A DNA stretch of 26,316 bases from positions 1 to 26,316 of the forward strand of contig CAZVLE010000091.1 in assembly GCA_964627855.1 (NCBI GenBank), given 5' to 3'. The notes under the pieces were generated by a model. It was not told the origin of the DNA. It made no database searches and was given only the letters and a program-made list of their open reading frames with translations. Each line of letters begins with the position of its first letter. The first letter of the stretch is position 1. This DNA is from CAZVLE01 sp964627855 (GTDB lineage: Bacteria > Bacillota > Dethiobacteria > DTU022). The position numbers and the translations under genes are program-made. This document shows, one piece after another, positions 1-7,906 of this stretch.

Positions 1-434
1 GCTTCCCGCTGCTTCTTTGCCCTCTCTTCACTTTTTCTGAGGCTATCATCTTCCTGTCGGCGTAGAGTAATATCCCGGAAAATACCACGGGTGCTGATAA
101 CCCTACCATTCCTATCAAACCGGCAGTTAACATTTCCCTCAACTTGAACAGGGTTTCTATTTTTATCAAGGAATACAGCCTCAACAGGCCCGGTATTATC
201 GCCCGACATGACCTTTTTGAATATATCCTGACAGTGAGCCATGGATTGGGGGCTGATTATATCCCAGATAGTCAGTTCTTTTATCTCCAGATCTGTATAA
301 CCGAGCTTTTCTTTCCAGGCCCTGTTGACATAGATAAATTTCCCACTGCCATCAACAGACTGGATCAGATCTGATGCATTTTCAACAATGTCCAATAGAA
401 AGCGCTCGTTATTGTGATTTTGCTCTGAAAACAT
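1..434 (-). CDS. PAS-domain signalling protein, N-terminal part (runs off the window)
   Basis: The frame opens at ATG 434 and stays open for 144 codons to the window edge. Residues about 8-115 read as a PAS sensory domain: an ENASDLIQSVDG opening, then FIYVNRAWKEKLGYT, and the typical PAC ending GIFRDITLRRQ. A charged, probably coiled-coil linker (DDSLRKSEERAKKQRE) follows. Proteins of this build usually continue into another PAS domain or into a histidine kinase, GGDEF or HD-GYP output domain; the output lies outside the window. There is no membrane segment before the PAS domain, so this part is probably cytoplasmic. Upstream of the ATG there is only a weak Shine-Dalgarno (GGTCAGG). The gene points away from mtaB across a 372-base gap. 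Confidence 0.8.
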   Translation of the reverse strand, partial: MFSEQNHNNERFLLDIVENASDLIQSVDGSGKFIYVNRAWKEKLGYTDLEIKELTIWDIISPQSMAHCQDIFKKVMSGDNTGPVEAVFLDKNRNPVQVEGNVNCRFDRNGRVISTRGIFRDITLRRQEDDSLRKSEERAKKQRE

Positions 435-479
435 AACATTTACCTGACCTTTGCTGGATGACTCTTTTTATTCGCTATT

Positions 480-485
480 ATTATA
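480..485 (-). promoter_or_regulatory. possible -10 box for the PAS-protein gene
   Basis: TATAAT on the minus strand, about 46 bases upstream of the PAS gene ATG. I find no convincing -35 at 16-18 bases, so this is tentative. Confidence 0.3.
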
Positions 486-646
486 TGCTCTTCCTGCCCG
501 GAACTGGGCGAATATTTACAAGTTACAAAAATCATGAGACCAGGGAAGGAAGAATTGAATCATTCTCTGCTTGGTTCCCATATTTACTTTTTCCTCTAAT
601 TCAATTAAGATAGCATTACCTAGTTTGGTCAAGGGAGGTCTGAACC

Positions 647-715
647 GTGTCAGTAAAGATAATCATGGCGCTTATAATCTCAGCTCTGCTGATTTTTGCA
701 GCCGCGGGCTGCTGA
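647..715 (+). CDS. putative 22-residue lipoprotein-signal-like micropeptide
   Basis: A GTG codon lies 8 bases after a strong Shine-Dalgarno (GGGAGG, 633-638) and opens 22 codons ending in TGA. The peptide has one lysine near the start, a hydrophobic stretch of about 16 residues (IIMALIISALLIFAAA) and a lipobox-like AAGC, with the stop directly after the cysteine. If lipidated and cleaved, the mature product would be a single lipid-modified cysteine, and the released piece would be a signal peptide. Some known peptide pheromones come from lipoprotein signal peptides, and some type I toxins are short hydrophobic peptides. Which of these applies, if any, cannot be told from the sequence. It is the only coding signal I see in the gap 435-806. 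It could also be a chance ORF or the relic of a longer lipoprotein. Confidence 0.4.
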   Translation: MSVKIIMALIISALLIFAAAGC

Positions 716-730
716 ACAGTAGCATAAATT

Positions 731-747
731 TACCACCGTTGGTGGTA
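731..747. other. perfect hairpin (7-bp stem, 3-nt loop)
   Basis: TACCACC and GGTGGTA flank GTT. No T-run follows on either strand, so this is not a standard terminator. It lies 15 bases after the micropeptide stop and in the 3' region downstream of mtaB. Confidence 0.5.
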
Positions 748-758
748 TGCAACAAGTC

Positions 759-821
759 AAGACAAGGGCGTGAGACAAGGAGCCCATCCCCTTGTTTACC
801 CTTGTCTTATAGCCTTTTTTT
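759..821 (+). terminator. candidate terminator hairpin with nested repeat
   Basis: AAGACAAGGG (759-768) pairs with CCCTTGTCTT (799-808) around an inner ACAAGG (775-780)/CCTTGT (790-795) pair. On the plus strand seven T's follow at 815-821, six bases after the stem. That could end a transcript of the micropeptide. On the minus strand the same hairpin begins at the mtaB stop but has no T-tract after it. The long spacer and loop make it a weak terminator at best. Confidence 0.4.
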
Positions 822-2120
822 GCAGGCCATAATGTGAGAACCCTCATCTTTCTCAAGGAAGGCATATACTTCCCTGCCCCTCCAGTGAAGACTTTTGTTG
901 GGTGTAGCTATTTTAACCCTCAGGTAATGAGGTGTAAAACCCTCTGCGAACTGGTAGGGCACTACTTTTTCAACGAAGATTGGCTGGCTGCTTCCCAAAA
1001 AGCGGCTTCGGTATGCCAAAGCCATTTCTTCGCCCAGGGTGATCATTTCCCGGCTGCGTTCCTCTTTAACCTGGTTGGCTAGCTGATTGGGAAAATCCGA
1101 AGCCCGGGTTCCGGGGCGGGCTGAATATTTAAAAACATGCAGATGGCTAAAACCAACTTCTCTGATCAGAGCCATGCTCCTACGATGATGCTTTTCAGTC
1201 TCTCCAGGAAAGCCAACAATTATATCACTGCTCAAAGCTAACCCTGGCTGCTGCTGCTTCAACCACCGCGCCAGGTAAAGATATTCAACCGGCTCATAAG
1301 GCCGGTTCATCAGCCTGAGAATCTCACCGTCACCGCTTTGCAGGGGAATATGAAGGTGGGGACATATCACCTTAGAGCTGGTGATCTGTTCGACCAGTTC
1401 AGAAGTAATATCCGAAGGTTCGAGAGAGCTTAAGCGCAGGCGCAGCAGATCATCCAAACCCTCCATCTGGCTCAATAGTTTGGCCAAACTGATATCACTT
1501 AAATCATTACCGTAAAGCCCGAGATGAATACCGGTCAGGACCAGCTCACGACAACCCGATTTTAAGAGTATTTCCGCTCTTTTTAGAACTTCATCGGCAG
1601 GCAGGCTGCGCAAAGGCCCCCTGACCCTCGGAACAACGCAGTAACTACAGCCCTGGTCACAACCCTCCTGGATTTTTAAAAAACCTCTGGTCCGACCACG
1701 TCTGCCGGCCGGAGGCAACATCTCAAAGCCTGCCCCGTTTTCGTGTTCGACAACTTCATCCACAAATAGGCCACGTTTTAAGGATTCAATCCTGGAGGGC
1801 AGGTCTTCCCTACCCTGATTGCCGATGACCAGATCTGCTACTTCCATCTTTCTGATCTGTTCGGATTCTCCCTGGGCATAGCATCCTGTTGCCACAACAA
1901 TAGCGTCAGGCGAACGCCTGCGCGCCCGCCGTAAAGCCTTGCGGGACTTATGATCACTGGTTGCAGTAACTGTGCAAGTATTGACAACATAGACATCGGC
2001 AGGCTGATCAAAGTCAACGATACTGTAACCAGCCTCTTCGAAGAGGTTTTGCAGTGATTCAGTCTCACAGTAATTGACTTTACAGCCCAGGGTGTAAAAT
2101 GCAACCTTTTTTTTCAGCAC
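807..2120 (-). CDS. mtaB: tRNA (N6-threonylcarbamoyladenosine-37-C2) methylthiotransferase
   Basis: This is a radical-SAM enzyme that converts t6A37 to ms2t6A37 in tRNAs reading ANN codons. The N-terminal methylthiotransferase domain has cluster cysteines C13, C49 and C80 (LGCKVN, NTCTVT, ATGCYAQ). The radical-SAM motif CxxxCxxC lies at C154, C158 and C161. A TRAM-like RNA-binding domain occupies roughly residues 370-430. The length of 437 aa is near that of B. subtilis MtaB (YqeV), and LGCKVN with this gene position separates it from MiaB and RimO. The start is GTG, two bases after the rsmE stop, with the GGGGAAGG Shine-Dalgarno lying inside the end of rsmE; this predicts translational coupling. 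It is the last gene of the hrcA-dnaK operon, the same place as in B. subtilis. Confidence 0.93.
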   Translation of the reverse strand: MLKKKVAFYTLGCKVNYCETESLQNLFEEAGYSIVDFDQPADVYVVNTCTVTATSDHKSRKALRRARRRSPDAIVVATGCYAQGESEQIRKMEVADLVIGNQGREDLPSRIESLKRGLFVDEVVEHENGAGFEMLPPAGRRGRTRGFLKIQEGCDQGCSYCVVPRVRGPLRSLPADEVLKRAEILLKSGCRELVLTGIHLGLYGNDLSDISLAKLLSQMEGLDDLLRLRLSSLEPSDITSELVEQITSSKVICPHLHIPLQSGDGEILRLMNRPYEPVEYLYLARWLKQQQPGLALSSDIIVGFPGETEKHHRRSMALIREVGFSHLHVFKYSARPGTRASDFPNQLANQVKEERSREMITLGEEMALAYRSRFLGSSQPIFVEKVVPYQFAEGFTPHYLRVKIATPNKSLHWRGREVYAFLEKDEGSHIMACKKRL

Positions 2121-2122
2121 TT

Positions 2123-2872
2123 TTAACCTTCCCCGCTGAGATCGCCCCAGCCGGCCTGGATCATGGCAAGCACGGCTGCAGCAGCCGTTTCACTGCGCAT
2201 GATGCGCAAACCCAGACTCACCGTTTCCGCTCCGACACTACGCAGGGTTTCTATTTCGGCTTCGGCAAACCCTCCTTCGGGGCCGATAAATAAAAAAACA
2301 GCCCTGCTTTGTGGGCAGGGCCGTTTGAGAACTTGACCAATTAATAGACTGTTTTCTTCCTCCCATGGAACCAGCGTCGTTACTTTATCCAAGCGGGGCA
2401 GTACACTCCTCAAGCTCTGGGTTGGTTCAACACTGGGAAGAAAGAGACGCCGGCACTGGGCTGCAGCAGAGCGTACCTTTTTACGCCAGCGCAATATCTT
2501 TTTCAAATCGCGCTCTTTATCCTGCAGCGGAATAGTGCGCTCGGATATCAACGGAACAATGCTGTTAACTCCCAGTTCAACTGCCTGCCTGATTACCAGG
2601 TCCATTTTATCTCCCTTGAGCAGGGATTGAAAAAGAGTGATCTTCAAAAAAGATTCCCTCTTCTGAACAGGCTCATGAAGGGAAACTAAAACCTCCTGTG
2701 GCGATAATTGCTTGATTTTTGCCATACGCCCTGCCCCAAGACCGTTTGCCACAACAATTCTATCTCCGACCTTAAGACGCAGCACTCGATAAAGATGATT
2801 AATCTCTTCAGGCGGCAGAGATACTTCGTCGAGAGCAAAAAGATTTTCTCCTTCCAGAAATGAATAGTGCAT
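2123..2872 (-). CDS. rsmE: 16S rRNA (uracil-1498-N3)-methyltransferase
   Basis: This SPOUT-fold enzyme methylates U1498 of 16S rRNA using SAM. The N-terminal PUA-like part (about residues 1-70, with IVVANGLGAG) is followed by the trefoil-knot domain. The SAM-site motifs are FIGPEGGF (195-202) and the family signature LGLRIMRSETAAAA (220-233). The length of 249 aa is normal. The ATG has a GGAGG site seven bases upstream. The gene lies 27 bases after dnaJ and two bases before mtaB. In Bacillus prmA normally sits between dnaJ and rsmE; it is absent here. Confidence 0.93.
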   Translation of the reverse strand: MHYSFLEGENLFALDEVSLPPEEINHLYRVLRLKVGDRIVVANGLGAGRMAKIKQLSPQEVLVSLHEPVQKRESFLKITLFQSLLKGDKMDLVIRQAVELGVNSIVPLISERTIPLQDKERDLKKILRWRKKVRSAAAQCRRLFLPSVEPTQSLRSVLPRLDKVTTLVPWEEENSLLIGQVLKRPCPQSRAVFLFIGPEGGFAEAEIETLRSVGAETVSLGLRIMRSETAAAAVLAMIQAGWGDLSGEG

Positions 2873-2899
2873 TGCCGCCTCCAGACTGATCTGCCCTAA

Positions 2900-4042
2900 T
2901 CAGCTGCCAAAAGCATCTTTCATGCGATCAATAAAACCTTTATTTTCAAGACCGGCTTCTTCTCCGCTCAGGCGGGCAAACTCCAGCAGCAGTTCTCTCT
3001 GGCGGGAATCAAGTTTTTTCGGAACTTTTAAGTTTACTTTTATGCGCAGATCTCCCCTGCCACTACCCCGCAGCTGGGGCATGCCGTGCCCCTTGAGACG
3101 GAAAGAAGCACCGTGTTGGGTTCCTTCGGGAACCCTCAAAACAGTTGACCCGTCTAAAGTCGGTAATTCCATTTCCACCCCGAGAGCAGCCTGACTGATG
3201 CTGATCGGTACATCGAGGTACAAATCACTGCCCTGCCGCTTAAATTTCTTGTGAGGGCGAACTTTAATAACGACATAGAGGTCACCAGGAGGCCCTCCAC
3301 GCAAACCTGCTTCTCCCTCACCGGCAAACCTGAGACGCATTCCATCTTCAATGCCAGCCGGTATCTTAACCTCAAGCTGGCGCTCTTTAACTAAGCGGCC
3401 CTGCCCGCTGCAGGCCTGACAGGGCTCCTTGACTACCTTGCCTTCACCCCGGCAGGCTACACAAGGTTGGCTACTCATAAAACGACCAAAGGGAGTGTTA
3501 CGGGTAAACTGCTGCTGGCCACTGCCACTGCAGGAACTGCAAGTTTCAGGTCTCGTTCCGGCTTTAGCCCTGCTGCCTTTACACTCAGGGCAGGTTTCAG
3601 TGCGAGGAATAGTGATCATTCTTTCATCGCCACTGTAAGCTTCTTCCAGACTTATATCCAGATCATACCTTAAATGATCACCTTGCTCAGGGCCAGGAGG
3701 ACGGTGCCTGCCTCCCATTCCACCCATATTGCCAAAAATATGATCCATAATATCTTCAAAACCGCCGAAACCGAAGCCACTGCCACCAAAACCTTCAAAA
3801 CCACCACTACCGGCGTTGAAACCATCCTGATGGCCAAAACGATCATACTGATCCCGTTTTTGGGCATCACTTAAAACATCGTACGCTTCCTTGATTTCAT
3901 TAAACTTTTTTCCAGCCTCAACATCATCTTTGTTGAAGTCAGGGTGGTACTGCCTGGCCAGCTTACGATAAGCCTTTTTGATCTCCTCCGTGGAAGCACC
4001 ACGTTCAACGCCCAGGGTTTCATAATAGTCTTTTTTACTCAT
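2900..4042 (-). CDS. dnaJ: chaperone protein DnaJ (Hsp40, type I)
   Basis: This co-chaperone delivers unfolded proteins to DnaK and stimulates its ATPase. It has an N-terminal J domain with the HPD motif at residues 33-35, and a Gly/Phe-rich linker at about 76-112. The zinc-finger region has four CxxC pairs at C151/C154, C168/C171, C194/C197 and C208/C211. The C-terminal substrate-binding and dimerisation domains follow. The first repeat reads CPECKGSR instead of CxxCxGxG, a small deviation at the last position. The length of 380 aa is standard. It lies 51 bases after dnaK in the CIRCE-controlled operon. Confidence 0.97.
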   Translation of the reverse strand: MSKKDYYETLGVERGASTEEIKKAYRKLARQYHPDFNKDDVEAGKKFNEIKEAYDVLSDAQKRDQYDRFGHQDGFNAGSGGFEGFGGSGFGFGGFEDIMDHIFGNMGGMGGRHRPPGPEQGDHLRYDLDISLEEAYSGDERMITIPRTETCPECKGSRAKAGTRPETCSSCSGSGQQQFTRNTPFGRFMSSQPCVACRGEGKVVKEPCQACSGQGRLVKERQLEVKIPAGIEDGMRLRFAGEGEAGLRGGPPGDLYVVIKVRPHKKFKRQGSDLYLDVPISISQAALGVEMELPTLDGSTVLRVPEGTQHGASFRLKGHGMPQLRGSGRGDLRIKVNLKVPKKLDSRQRELLLEFARLSGEEAGLENKGFIDRMKDAFGS

Positions 4043-4093
4043 AACCTCGAATCATCCTAACTATAAGGGTGTTATCATCTCTGACAGCTTCAA

Positions 4094-5986
4094 TCAACTG
4101 TCTTTGTTTTCGCTTTCTCCCTCAGCTTTTTCCCCTGCATCTTTAGTTTCGTTTTCCTTTTCATCCTTAATATCATAATCTGCGTCTACCACATTTTCGT
4201 CAGCCTCAGCAGAATCACCTGCTGCGCCATCCTCTGCCGAGTCCTGGGCCGCCTTTGCCTGTTCGTAAAGCTTTGCAGAGAGTTCATGCATAAAGCTATT
4301 CATCTTTTCAGTTGCCTCTTTGATCCGATCAAGATCTTCCCCTCTGGCTGCTTCCCGCAACTCCTCAACTGCCTTTTTAACCTCTTCAGCTTTACTCTCC
4401 TCGACCTTATCACCAAGGTCTTTCAGAGATTTTTCGGCGCTGTAAGCGAGGCTGTCAGCCTGGTTACGGGCTTCGGCCAGCTCCCGGCGATTGAGATCTT
4501 CTTCTGCAAACTTTTCAGCATCGTTGACCATCTCATCAATTTGTTCTTTTTCCAAACCACTGGAAGTGGTGATCGTAATATTCTGCTCGCGGTTGGTGGC
4601 CAAATCTTTGGCTGAAACGTTGACTATACCGTTTGCATCGATATTGAAACTGACCTCAATCTGGGGCAATCCGCGGGGAGCCGGGGGAATACCATCCAGC
4701 ATAAAGCGACCCATAGTTTTGTTATCGGCAGCCATGGCCCTTTCTCCCTGCAGAACATGAATCTCCACACTGGTCTGGTTATCGGCGGCTGTTGAAAAAA
4801 TCTGCTTTTTCTCAGTGGGAATGGTTGTATTTCTCTCAATGATCTTAGTAAAAACACCGCCCAGAGTTTCAATGCCCAGTGATAGCGGAGTTACATCGAG
4901 AAGGAGAACATCCTTTGCTTCGCCTCCCAAAACCGCCGCCTGATAGGCCGCACCAAGAGCAACCACTTCATCGGGGTTAACTCCTTTATGCGGTTCTTTG
5001 CCCAAGAGCTTGCGAATTGCATCCTGAACAGAGGGAATACGTGTAGAACCGCCAACAAGTATAATCCGATCAATTTCCTCAGCTTTCAAACCGGCATCTT
5101 TCAGAGCCTGCCTGGTCGGTCCCATAGTCTTTTCCACCAGGTCAGCGGTAAGCTCGTCAAATTTAGCCCGGGTCAGGGCTACATTGAGGTGTTTGGGGCC
5201 TTCCTGGGTAGCAGTTATAAAAGGCAGGTTAATGTCTGTCGAAGTCACCGAAGACAGCTCAACTTTAGCTTTTTCTGCAGCTTCACTCAACCTCTGCAGG
5301 GCCATGCGATCATCGCGTAATTCTATGCCCTGGTCTTTTTTAAATTCATCGGCCACATAGTCAACGATCCTTTGATCAAAATCATCTCCGCCAAGCCGGT
5401 TGTTTCCGCTGGTCGCCTTGACTTCAACCACATCATCACCGAGTTCAAGGACAGAAACATCGAAAGTTCCTCCACCCAGATCAAAAACGAGAATTTTATG
5501 ATCGCCCTTTTTATCTAATCCGTAGGCCAGGGCGGCCGCCGTCGGCTCGTTGATAATACGCAGCACTTCCAATCCGGCAATGGTGCCGGCATCTTTTGTT
5601 GCCTGGCGCTGGCTATCAGTAAAGTAAGCAGGAACTGTTATAACCGCCTGCGTAATTTTCTCACCTAAAAAACTTTCGGCATCAGTTTTCAGCTTTTGCA
5701 AAATCATTGAAGATATTTCCTGGGGGGTATATTCCTTGTCATCAATTTTTACTTTATGACCTGTCCCCATTTCACGCTTAATCGAACCAATGGTCCGTTC
5801 AGGGTTTGTAATAGCCTGGCGCTTGGCAACCTGGCCGACGAGGCGTTGGTTATCCTTTGTGAAAGCAACCACTGAAGGCGTTAACCTGCTGCCCTCAGCA
5901 TTGGCAACAATTTCAGGCTCGCTTCCAATCAATACAGCAATTACAGAGTTTGTTGTTCCGAGATCAATTCCAACTACTTTACCCAT
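4094..5986 (-). CDS. dnaK: chaperone protein DnaK (Hsp70)
   Basis: This is the ATP-dependent cytosolic chaperone. The nucleotide-binding domain (about 1-365) carries GIDLGTTNS at residues 6-14, VPAYFTDSQRQATKDA, INEPTAAALAYG and VFDLGGGTFDVS. The substrate-binding domain begins around the DVTPLSLGIETLGG motif, and the helical lid ends in a long acidic tail rich in Glu, Asp and Lys. Between NAEGSRLTPSVV and GSIKRE it has the shorter Gram-positive arrangement, lacking the insertion found in Gram-negative DnaK. The 630-aa length fits. The ATG has an AAGGAGG site seven bases upstream. It lies 74 bases after grpE, and that gap contains a stem-loop. Confidence 0.98.
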   Translation of the reverse strand: MGKVVGIDLGTTNSVIAVLIGSEPEIVANAEGSRLTPSVVAFTKDNQRLVGQVAKRQAITNPERTIGSIKREMGTGHKVKIDDKEYTPQEISSMILQKLKTDAESFLGEKITQAVITVPAYFTDSQRQATKDAGTIAGLEVLRIINEPTAAALAYGLDKKGDHKILVFDLGGGTFDVSVLELGDDVVEVKATSGNNRLGGDDFDQRIVDYVADEFKKDQGIELRDDRMALQRLSEAAEKAKVELSSVTSTDINLPFITATQEGPKHLNVALTRAKFDELTADLVEKTMGPTRQALKDAGLKAEEIDRIILVGGSTRIPSVQDAIRKLLGKEPHKGVNPDEVVALGAAYQAAVLGGEAKDVLLLDVTPLSLGIETLGGVFTKIIERNTTIPTEKKQIFSTAADNQTSVEIHVLQGERAMAADNKTMGRFMLDGIPPAPRGLPQIEVSFNIDANGIVNVSAKDLATNREQNITITTSSGLEKEQIDEMVNDAEKFAEEDLNRRELAEARNQADSLAYSAEKSLKDLGDKVEESKAEEVKKAVEELREAARGEDLDRIKEATEKMNSFMHELSAKLYEQAKAAQDSAEDGAAGDSAEADENVVDADYDIKDEKENETKDAGEKAEGESENKDS

Positions 5987-6016
5987 TAAAATTCCTCCTT
6001 ATTTTTTCTGTCCTCT

Positions 6017-6035
6017 AACCGCTCCTGTAGCGGTT
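6017..6035. other. grpE-dnaK intercistronic stem-loop
   Basis: AACCGCT (6017-6023) and AGCGGTT (6029-6035) form a 7-bp stem with a 5-nt loop between the grpE stop and the dnaK Shine-Dalgarno. On the operon (minus) strand no T-run follows, so it is unlikely to terminate. It may protect or process the dnaK-dnaJ part of the message. On the plus strand T-rich sequence follows, but no plus-strand gene precedes it. Confidence 0.55.
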
Positions 6036-6060
6036 TATTCTTTGTTTTTTATTTAAAAAG

Positions 6061-6675
6061 CTATTCCCGGCAGACCTTTACCATGGCCGGCCGTAAAATT
6101 CTTCTTCGATGACGGTAGCCTTTCTGCAGTTCCTCCAGGACAGTACCCGGCTCACTTTCCTGGTCTTCAACCTGCATCACTGCGTGGTGACAATGCGGGT
6201 CAAAGGGAACTCTTTCAGTTTCAATAACAGTAACGTTTTCCTGCTCAAGAATTTGCATCAGCTGCCTGTGAATCATTTCAAGACCTTCAATGTAAGCAGG
6301 TGGTATTTCTTTATCAGCCCGGGCTGCTTCAAGGCCTCGCTCAATGTTATCCATAACCGGTAAAAGACGGCAAAGAAATTCATACAGAGCATATTCTCTT
6401 GCTTCAGCCTGTTCAATTTTACTAATTCGCCGCAGGTTGTCAATATCAGCCTGCTTTCTTTTTATCCTGTCAAGAAGCTCTTCTTTTTCCTGCTGCCACT
6501 GAAGAGTCCCATTCATTTCGGTTGCTTCTTCTGCTACCTCCATGCTCTCGGCTGCTTCAGGCTCTCCATTCACCAGCCCGTTATCTTCCACAATAAGCTC
6601 TTCTTCCTCCCGGGCCTTTTCTGCCTTGATCTGATCTGCTTTTTGTTCTCCTTCTTTTCTCTTTTTCCCAGTCAT
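6061..6675 (-). CDS. grpE: nucleotide exchange factor GrpE
   Basis: GrpE releases ADP from DnaK. The first 60 or so residues are charged and probably disordered. A long coiled coil follows (LLDRIKRKQADIDNLRR and beyond), then the C-terminal beta domain with FDPHCHHAVMQVE and the conserved ending GYRHRRRILRPAMVKV. I place the start at ATG 6675 (204 aa) because AGGTGATT lies seven bases upstream and matches the 16S anti-Shine-Dalgarno well. An in-frame GTG at 6687 would add four residues but overlaps that site. The gene lies between hrcA and dnaK in the standard order. Confidence 0.95.
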   Translation of the reverse strand: MTGKKRKEGEQKADQIKAEKAREEEELIVEDNGLVNGEPEAAESMEVAEEATEMNGTLQWQQEKEELLDRIKRKQADIDNLRRISKIEQAEAREYALYEFLCRLLPVMDNIERGLEAARADKEIPPAYIEGLEMIHRQLMQILEQENVTVIETERVPFDPHCHHAVMQVEDQESEPGTVLEELQKGYRHRRRILRPAMVKVCRE

Positions 6676-6750
6676 TATTGTAATCACCTGCTCGCTCTTT
6701 AATTAAGGTACCCTCTTTAAACTTATTCCAGCTTAATGATTGCTCACCGA

Positions 6751-7788
6751 TCAGGAACTGAGACTCTGGTTCAGATGATCAACGAGGCGACGCATAACAC
6801 TGATTACCCGGCTATAATCCATCCTCGTTGGTCCAAGCACACCTACTGTACCCAGTGTTTTGTCGTGAATCTTGTAAGTTCCGGTGATCAGGGTGCACTC
6901 CTGAATATCTTCATACTCATTTTCCGCTCCAATTCTAATCACTATGTTATCCTCGCTCGATGTATTCTCCAGGATCTTAAATAGCAAAGGCTCCTGTTCA
7001 AAAAGATTAAGCATCCGCCTGATCTTGTCTACATCTCTGAACTCAGGTTGGTTAAGTATATTAGTGGTTCCACCGAGGAAAACCCTGATTTGTTTTTCTT
7101 CTTTCAGGCTTTCTTCCAAAAGAATAAAAGCCTGCTCAAGTATTTCGAGGCGTTTAAAAAGATCCCTTTTTAGTTCATTGATCAGGGAAGTAGTAACCTG
7201 ATCAATGGTCAATCCGTGCAATTTCTGGTTCAGGTACGAAACAACCTGGTGAAGTTCAGCCTGACTTAACTGCTGCTGCATATCGATGACCTTATTTTTG
7301 ATAAAGCCGGTATCGGTAATGAGAACAACAAGACCTCGCTTATCGTCAAGCGGTAGTATGCGCATCTGACGAAAAGCGCTTTTTTTAAACTGCGGACCCA
7401 TGATAAGTGATGTCTGATTCGTTGCCGATGATAAAACACGGGCTGAATTAATGATAATCTGCTCAATTTCCCGCATTTTTTCCGTGCTAAGAGAGCTTGA
7501 TATGGCCAACTCATCATCATCACTGAGATCATTGAGGGCCATCAGGTTGTCGACATAGTAACGATAGCCAAGCTGTGAAGGGATTCTTCCTGCTGAAGTA
7601 TGCGGTTGAACTAAATAACCTAATTCTTCCAGGTCAGCCATTTCATTGCGAATTGTAGCCGAACTGAGGCCCATCCGGTATATGCGGGCAACTGTACGGG
7701 AACCAACCGGCTCAGCTGTTTTTATGTAATTGATTACTACAGCTTTAAGAATTTGTTTTTTTCTTTCACTTAGAGGTACTGACATCAT
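6751..7788 (-). CDS. hrcA: heat-inducible transcription repressor HrcA
   Basis: HrcA represses class I heat-shock genes by binding CIRCE and needs GroEL for activity. The N-terminal winged-helix domain has RKKQILKAVVINYI, AEPVGSRTVAR and the recognition region SSATIRNEMADLEELGYL, ending in PHTSAGRIPS. The GAF-like and dimerisation parts follow, with LGPTRMDYSRVISVM near the C-terminus. I choose ATG 7788 (345 aa); ATG 7785 is equally possible. The longer frame from GTG 7815 begins inside the CIRCE operator and is unlikely. The leader just before the ATG contains a run of nine G's. As first gene of the operon behind CIRCE, hrcA should control its own expression. Confidence 0.95.
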   Translation of the reverse strand: MMSVPLSERKKQILKAVVINYIKTAEPVGSRTVARIYRMGLSSATIRNEMADLEELGYLVQPHTSAGRIPSQLGYRYYVDNLMALNDLSDDDELAISSSLSTEKMREIEQIIINSARVLSSATNQTSLIMGPQFKKSAFRQMRILPLDDKRGLVVLITDTGFIKNKVIDMQQQLSQAELHQVVSYLNQKLHGLTIDQVTTSLINELKRDLFKRLEILEQAFILLEESLKEEKQIRVFLGGTTNILNQPEFRDVDKIRRMLNLFEQEPLLFKILENTSSEDNIVIRIGAENEYEDIQECTLITGTYKIHDKTLGTVGVLGPTRMDYSRVISVMRRLVDHLNQSLSS

Positions 7789-7808
7789 GGTCCCCCCCCC
7801 TTCAACCT

Positions 7809-7835
7809 TTAGCACTCTTCCCCTTAGAGTGCTAA
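7809..7835 (-). promoter_or_regulatory. CIRCE operator (HrcA binding site)
   Basis: TTAGCACTC, nine bases, GAGTGCTAA: a perfect match to the CIRCE consensus. It lies about 20 bases before the hrcA start and just downstream of the predicted promoter. I found no other CIRCE in the window. Confidence 0.97.
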
Positions 7836-7846
7836 AGCTATTTAGA

Positions 7847-7875
7847 AAATATCATTCCCCAGGGGGGTTTGTCAA
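7847..7875 (-). promoter_or_regulatory. sigma-A-type promoter of the hrcA operon
   Basis: On the minus strand a perfect -35 TTGACA (7875-7870) is followed by a -10 of GATATT (7853-7848, spacing 16) or ATATTT (7852-7847, spacing 17). Transcription would start close to the upstream edge of CIRCE, so HrcA binding would block initiation. Confidence 0.8.
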
Positions 7876-7906
7876 GGTCATGATGCTCTAAAAATCAATA
7901 AATATT

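Noticed and set aside
571..837. 88-codon plus-strand frame from 571
   Set aside because: No ribosome site, no family features, and it overlaps the mtaB end; the 647-715 micropeptide in another frame has the better start signal.
7789..7815. hrcA start at GTG 7815
   Set aside because: This codon lies inside the CIRCE operator, and the added residues do not match HrcA N-termini; the ATG at 7788 (or 7785) does.
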